NCBI GenBank assembly: GCA_002862165.1
Contig: PKCL01000079.1
Location: forward strand, 1 to 6,698
Length of the DNA: 6,698 nt
Origin: Planctomycetaceae bacterium
GTDB lineage: Bacteria > Planctomycetota > Planctomycetia > Pirellulales > UBA1268
Direction: 5' to 3'
Of the stretch, positions 5,563-6,698 are shown piece by piece (positions within the stretch are counted from its first letter, which is position 1; each line of letters begins with the position of its first letter). The position numbers and the translations under genes are program-made. The notes under the pieces are model-generated. The model was given only the letters and a program-made list of their open reading frames with translations. It made no database searches and was not told where the DNA came from.

Positions 5563-5794
5563 ATCGACAAGAAGTGTTTCGTCGGACGGAGATTTGAATC
5601 AATGCATCAATTTTATCAGAGCTGAGTCGACTCCAGGGCTAAAGTGAATCAGCTGGTTGAAACACTTGTTGCAGGGAGGTCAGCTCACATTGCGGTTGCG
5701 AATTTTCCGCAAAGTATCATTGATCCGTACGAAGCCGCTGCAAGGACCGCTTCTTTCTGACATTTGCGCCCAGTAGCGTCGAATACTCACTCAA
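5563..5794. other. Non-coding gap between transposase fragment and 139-aa gene
   Basis: There is no recognisable element. The only protein-like stretch is on the plus strand, GTG 5644 to TGA 5760 (38 aa, containing AHIAVANFPQSIIDPYEAAA), without a clear Shine-Dalgarno or known family. It could be a fragment of a lost gene or chance. Confidence 0.35.
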
Positions 5795-6214
5795 CTATGC
5801 TTGCTCTTTGAAATATTCAAGATCGGCATTCACATCGAACTGCCATTGTGCCTTGGGAACGTTCATCCCGCGATCCCGCAATTTGTCAAATACCGCATCT
5901 GCATTCGCAAGCAGTTCGTCCACGTCAACACCTCGCTTCGAGATCTTTTTCTCCACTCTTTTCGTCCAAGCCGCGAGTAATTGGTTCCATTCATCGACTT
6001 CTTCTTTAACTAGGTGCATCATGGCTGCCTCAGGGTGCGCGTCTGCAATCGCATCCAATAAAGCAAGAGCCCCTAAGAAGCCTGTTTCTCCTCGTCGGTG
6101 CTTGGAAAGTTGACTTGCCCAATATCTGACACGTCTCCGTATTACGACCAGACAGAAGTTGCCTTCGAATCGGGCCTCATCACTCCCTAAGAGTCTTGAA
6201 GAACGGATTGCCAT
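5795..6214 (-). CDS. Hypothetical protein, 139 aa
   Basis: I do not recognise the family. The protein is charged and mostly helical in look, with no signal peptide or membrane span. Residues 44-68 (TGFLGALALLDAIADAHPEAAMMHL) look like a packed helical pair; 69-117 is rich in Lys, Glu and Asp with possible coiled-coil character (EEVDEWNQLLAAWTKRVEKK); the end is WQFDVNADLEYFKEQA. ATG 6214 is the farthest start, since an in-frame stop is close upstream; no good Shine-Dalgarno is visible. It starts 43 bp after the 85-aa frame on the same strand and the two may have been co-transcribed. Both lie where the transposase core should be, so they are probably foreign DNA or material joined by deletion. 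Confidence 0.6.
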   Translation of the reverse strand: MAIRSSRLLGSDEARFEGNFCLVVIRRRVRYWASQLSKHRRGETGFLGALALLDAIADAHPEAAMMHLVKEEVDEWNQLLAAWTKRVEKKISKRGVDVDELLANADAVFDKLRDRGMNVPKAQWQFDVNADLEYFKEQA

Positions 6215-6257
6215 GTGTCAAACCATATTGATGTAAGGAGAAAAACCAGTCTTCATA

Positions 6258-6515
6258 TTAAGGTTTATTTACAACGTCGCCACCAACCTTGAGGAGATCC
6301 CACAGGTCGTCAGGAATACCGTCGGCATCTTTGATCCAATTGTCGGTAATACTCCCTCGATTCTTGTTTAAGAGCGTTGTTTTGCTTAACGCATCCTTTA
6401 CAGAATCAAATCCGTCTGAACGCCCAAGCTGTTTGTCCAAAGTCTGCCGAATTAGTCCGCCCTCGAGAGTGCGGACAGCATCATGAGTAAGATCGCCATC
6501 GGTGAGCTTTCGCAT
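6258..6515 (-). pseudogene. Probable 3' remnant of an unknown gene, 85 aa
   Basis: The frame from ATG 6515 reads MRKLTDGDLTHDAVRTLEGG..., has a clear soluble-protein look (DNWIKDADGIPDDLWDLLKV near the end) and matches no family I know. The same frame stays open upstream of the ATG through GVDFDF until a stop at 6558-6560, inside DNA that codes for the IS3 transposase in another frame. This suggests that an originally longer gene lost its 5' part when it was joined to the transposase near 6522-6531. There is no Shine-Dalgarno before the ATG. It could be translated as a short protein, but truncation is more likely. Confidence 0.45.
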
Positions 6516-6519
6516 AAAG

Positions 6520-6698
6520 TCAAAGTCGACGCCTTTTGACAGTCTTTTTCGGAACCTTCAGGCCCTCCTGGCGCCAAAGTCGATAAACGCGTTTCGCATT
6601 GACCTTCCAGCCTTCATTTCGCAGCAAACGTGTGATCCGTCGGTACCCAAAGCGGGGGAACTCCAAGACGAGTTCCAGGATCCGCTTGATCAGCGACG
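6520..6698 (-). pseudogene. IS3-family transposase OrfB, N-terminal HTH_21 fragment (enters from right edge)
   Basis: 58 residues are visible before TGA at 6522-6520: LIKRILELVLEFPRFGYRRI, then TRLLRNEGWKVNAKRVYRLW and RQEGLKVPKKTVKRRRL. This is the HTH_21 DNA-binding segment of IS3 OrfB, where 'P-R-x-G-Y-R-R-I' and 'V-N-x-K-R-V-x-R-L-W' are typical. In intact relatives KRRRL is usually followed by Gly and then by the DDE integrase core; here a stop comes at once and the following DNA is unrelated. The start lies beyond the window. Confidence 0.88.

Larger units (their letters stand above)
5290..6698 (-). mobile_element. Disrupted IS3-family element with core replaced by unrelated DNA
   Basis: From right to left on the minus strand: OrfB HTH_21 fragment, about 980 bp with two unrelated frames, OrfB C-terminal fragment, palindrome, probable terminal repeat. 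The parts keep the order and strand of one transposase but the DDE core (roughly 150 residues) is missing. One element altered by insertion plus deletion explains this; two separate remnants of related elements are also possible. Confidence 0.6.

Noticed and set aside
5795..6515. The 139-aa and 85-aa frames as a toxin-antitoxin or defence pair
   Set aside because: Close spacing beside an IS is suggestive, but neither sequence shows a motif of a known toxin, antitoxin or defence family, and the 85-aa frame looks 5'-truncated.
1..6698. CRISPR array, tRNA or rRNA gene, or DGR reverse transcriptase/template inside the window
   Set aside because: No regularly spaced repeats, no tRNA-like cloverleaf that I could find, and no reading frame with a YxDD reverse-transcriptase motif; the repeats seen are leaders, terminators and paralogues.

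Overview
The window looks like an accessory region of a planctomycete-like bacterium, of the Rhodopirellula/Pirellula type. This is inferred from tandem formylglycine-generating-enzyme-like (FGE-like) lipoproteins, a Sel1-repeat lipoprotein, GTG starts and degraded IS3 elements; no rRNA or housekeeping gene confirms it. All nine gene or gene-fragment calls lie on the minus strand, so transcription runs from high to low coordinates.

Right part (about 5290-6698): a broken IS3-family transposase. The helix-turn-helix half of OrfB enters from the right edge and stops at 6520. The last part of the integrase core lies at 5338-5538, next to a probable terminal inverted repeat (5290-5314) and a perfect 36-bp palindrome (5335-5370). 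Where the DDE core should be there are two unrelated small reading frames, 85 and 139 aa, which I do not recognise. The 85-aa frame looks like the 3' end of a longer gene spliced onto the transposase.

Middle (4030-5034): one complete LpxL/HtrB-like acyltransferase of 334 aa with an unusual catalytic box.

Left part (1-3986): an array of four small envelope proteins, in transcription order FGE-like copy 3 (3772-2921), Sel1-repeat protein (about 2532-1773), FGE-like copy 2 (1623-847) and FGE-like copy 1 (703 to beyond the left edge). Copy 3, the Sel1 gene and copy 1 share a leader cassette of about 105 bp: a GC-rich hairpin with a T run, a conserved 50-nt spacer, a Shine-Dalgarno, a GTG start and a lipoprotein signal. 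Copy 2 keeps only the start region. Thus one secretion/expression module has been placed in front of unrelated bodies.

The strongest signal is at the C terminus of the FGE-like proteins. Copies 1 and 3 are nearly identical up to one point, then differ in 12 of 17 codons in a GC-rich block that matches the C-type-lectin variable region known from diversity-generating retroelement (DGR) targets. Past the block, copies 2 and 3 become similar again through the stop codon and beyond. No reverse transcriptase or template repeat lies in the window, so a DGR link is a hypothesis. The Sel1 gene has an apparent 1-base frameshift inside its signal peptide.
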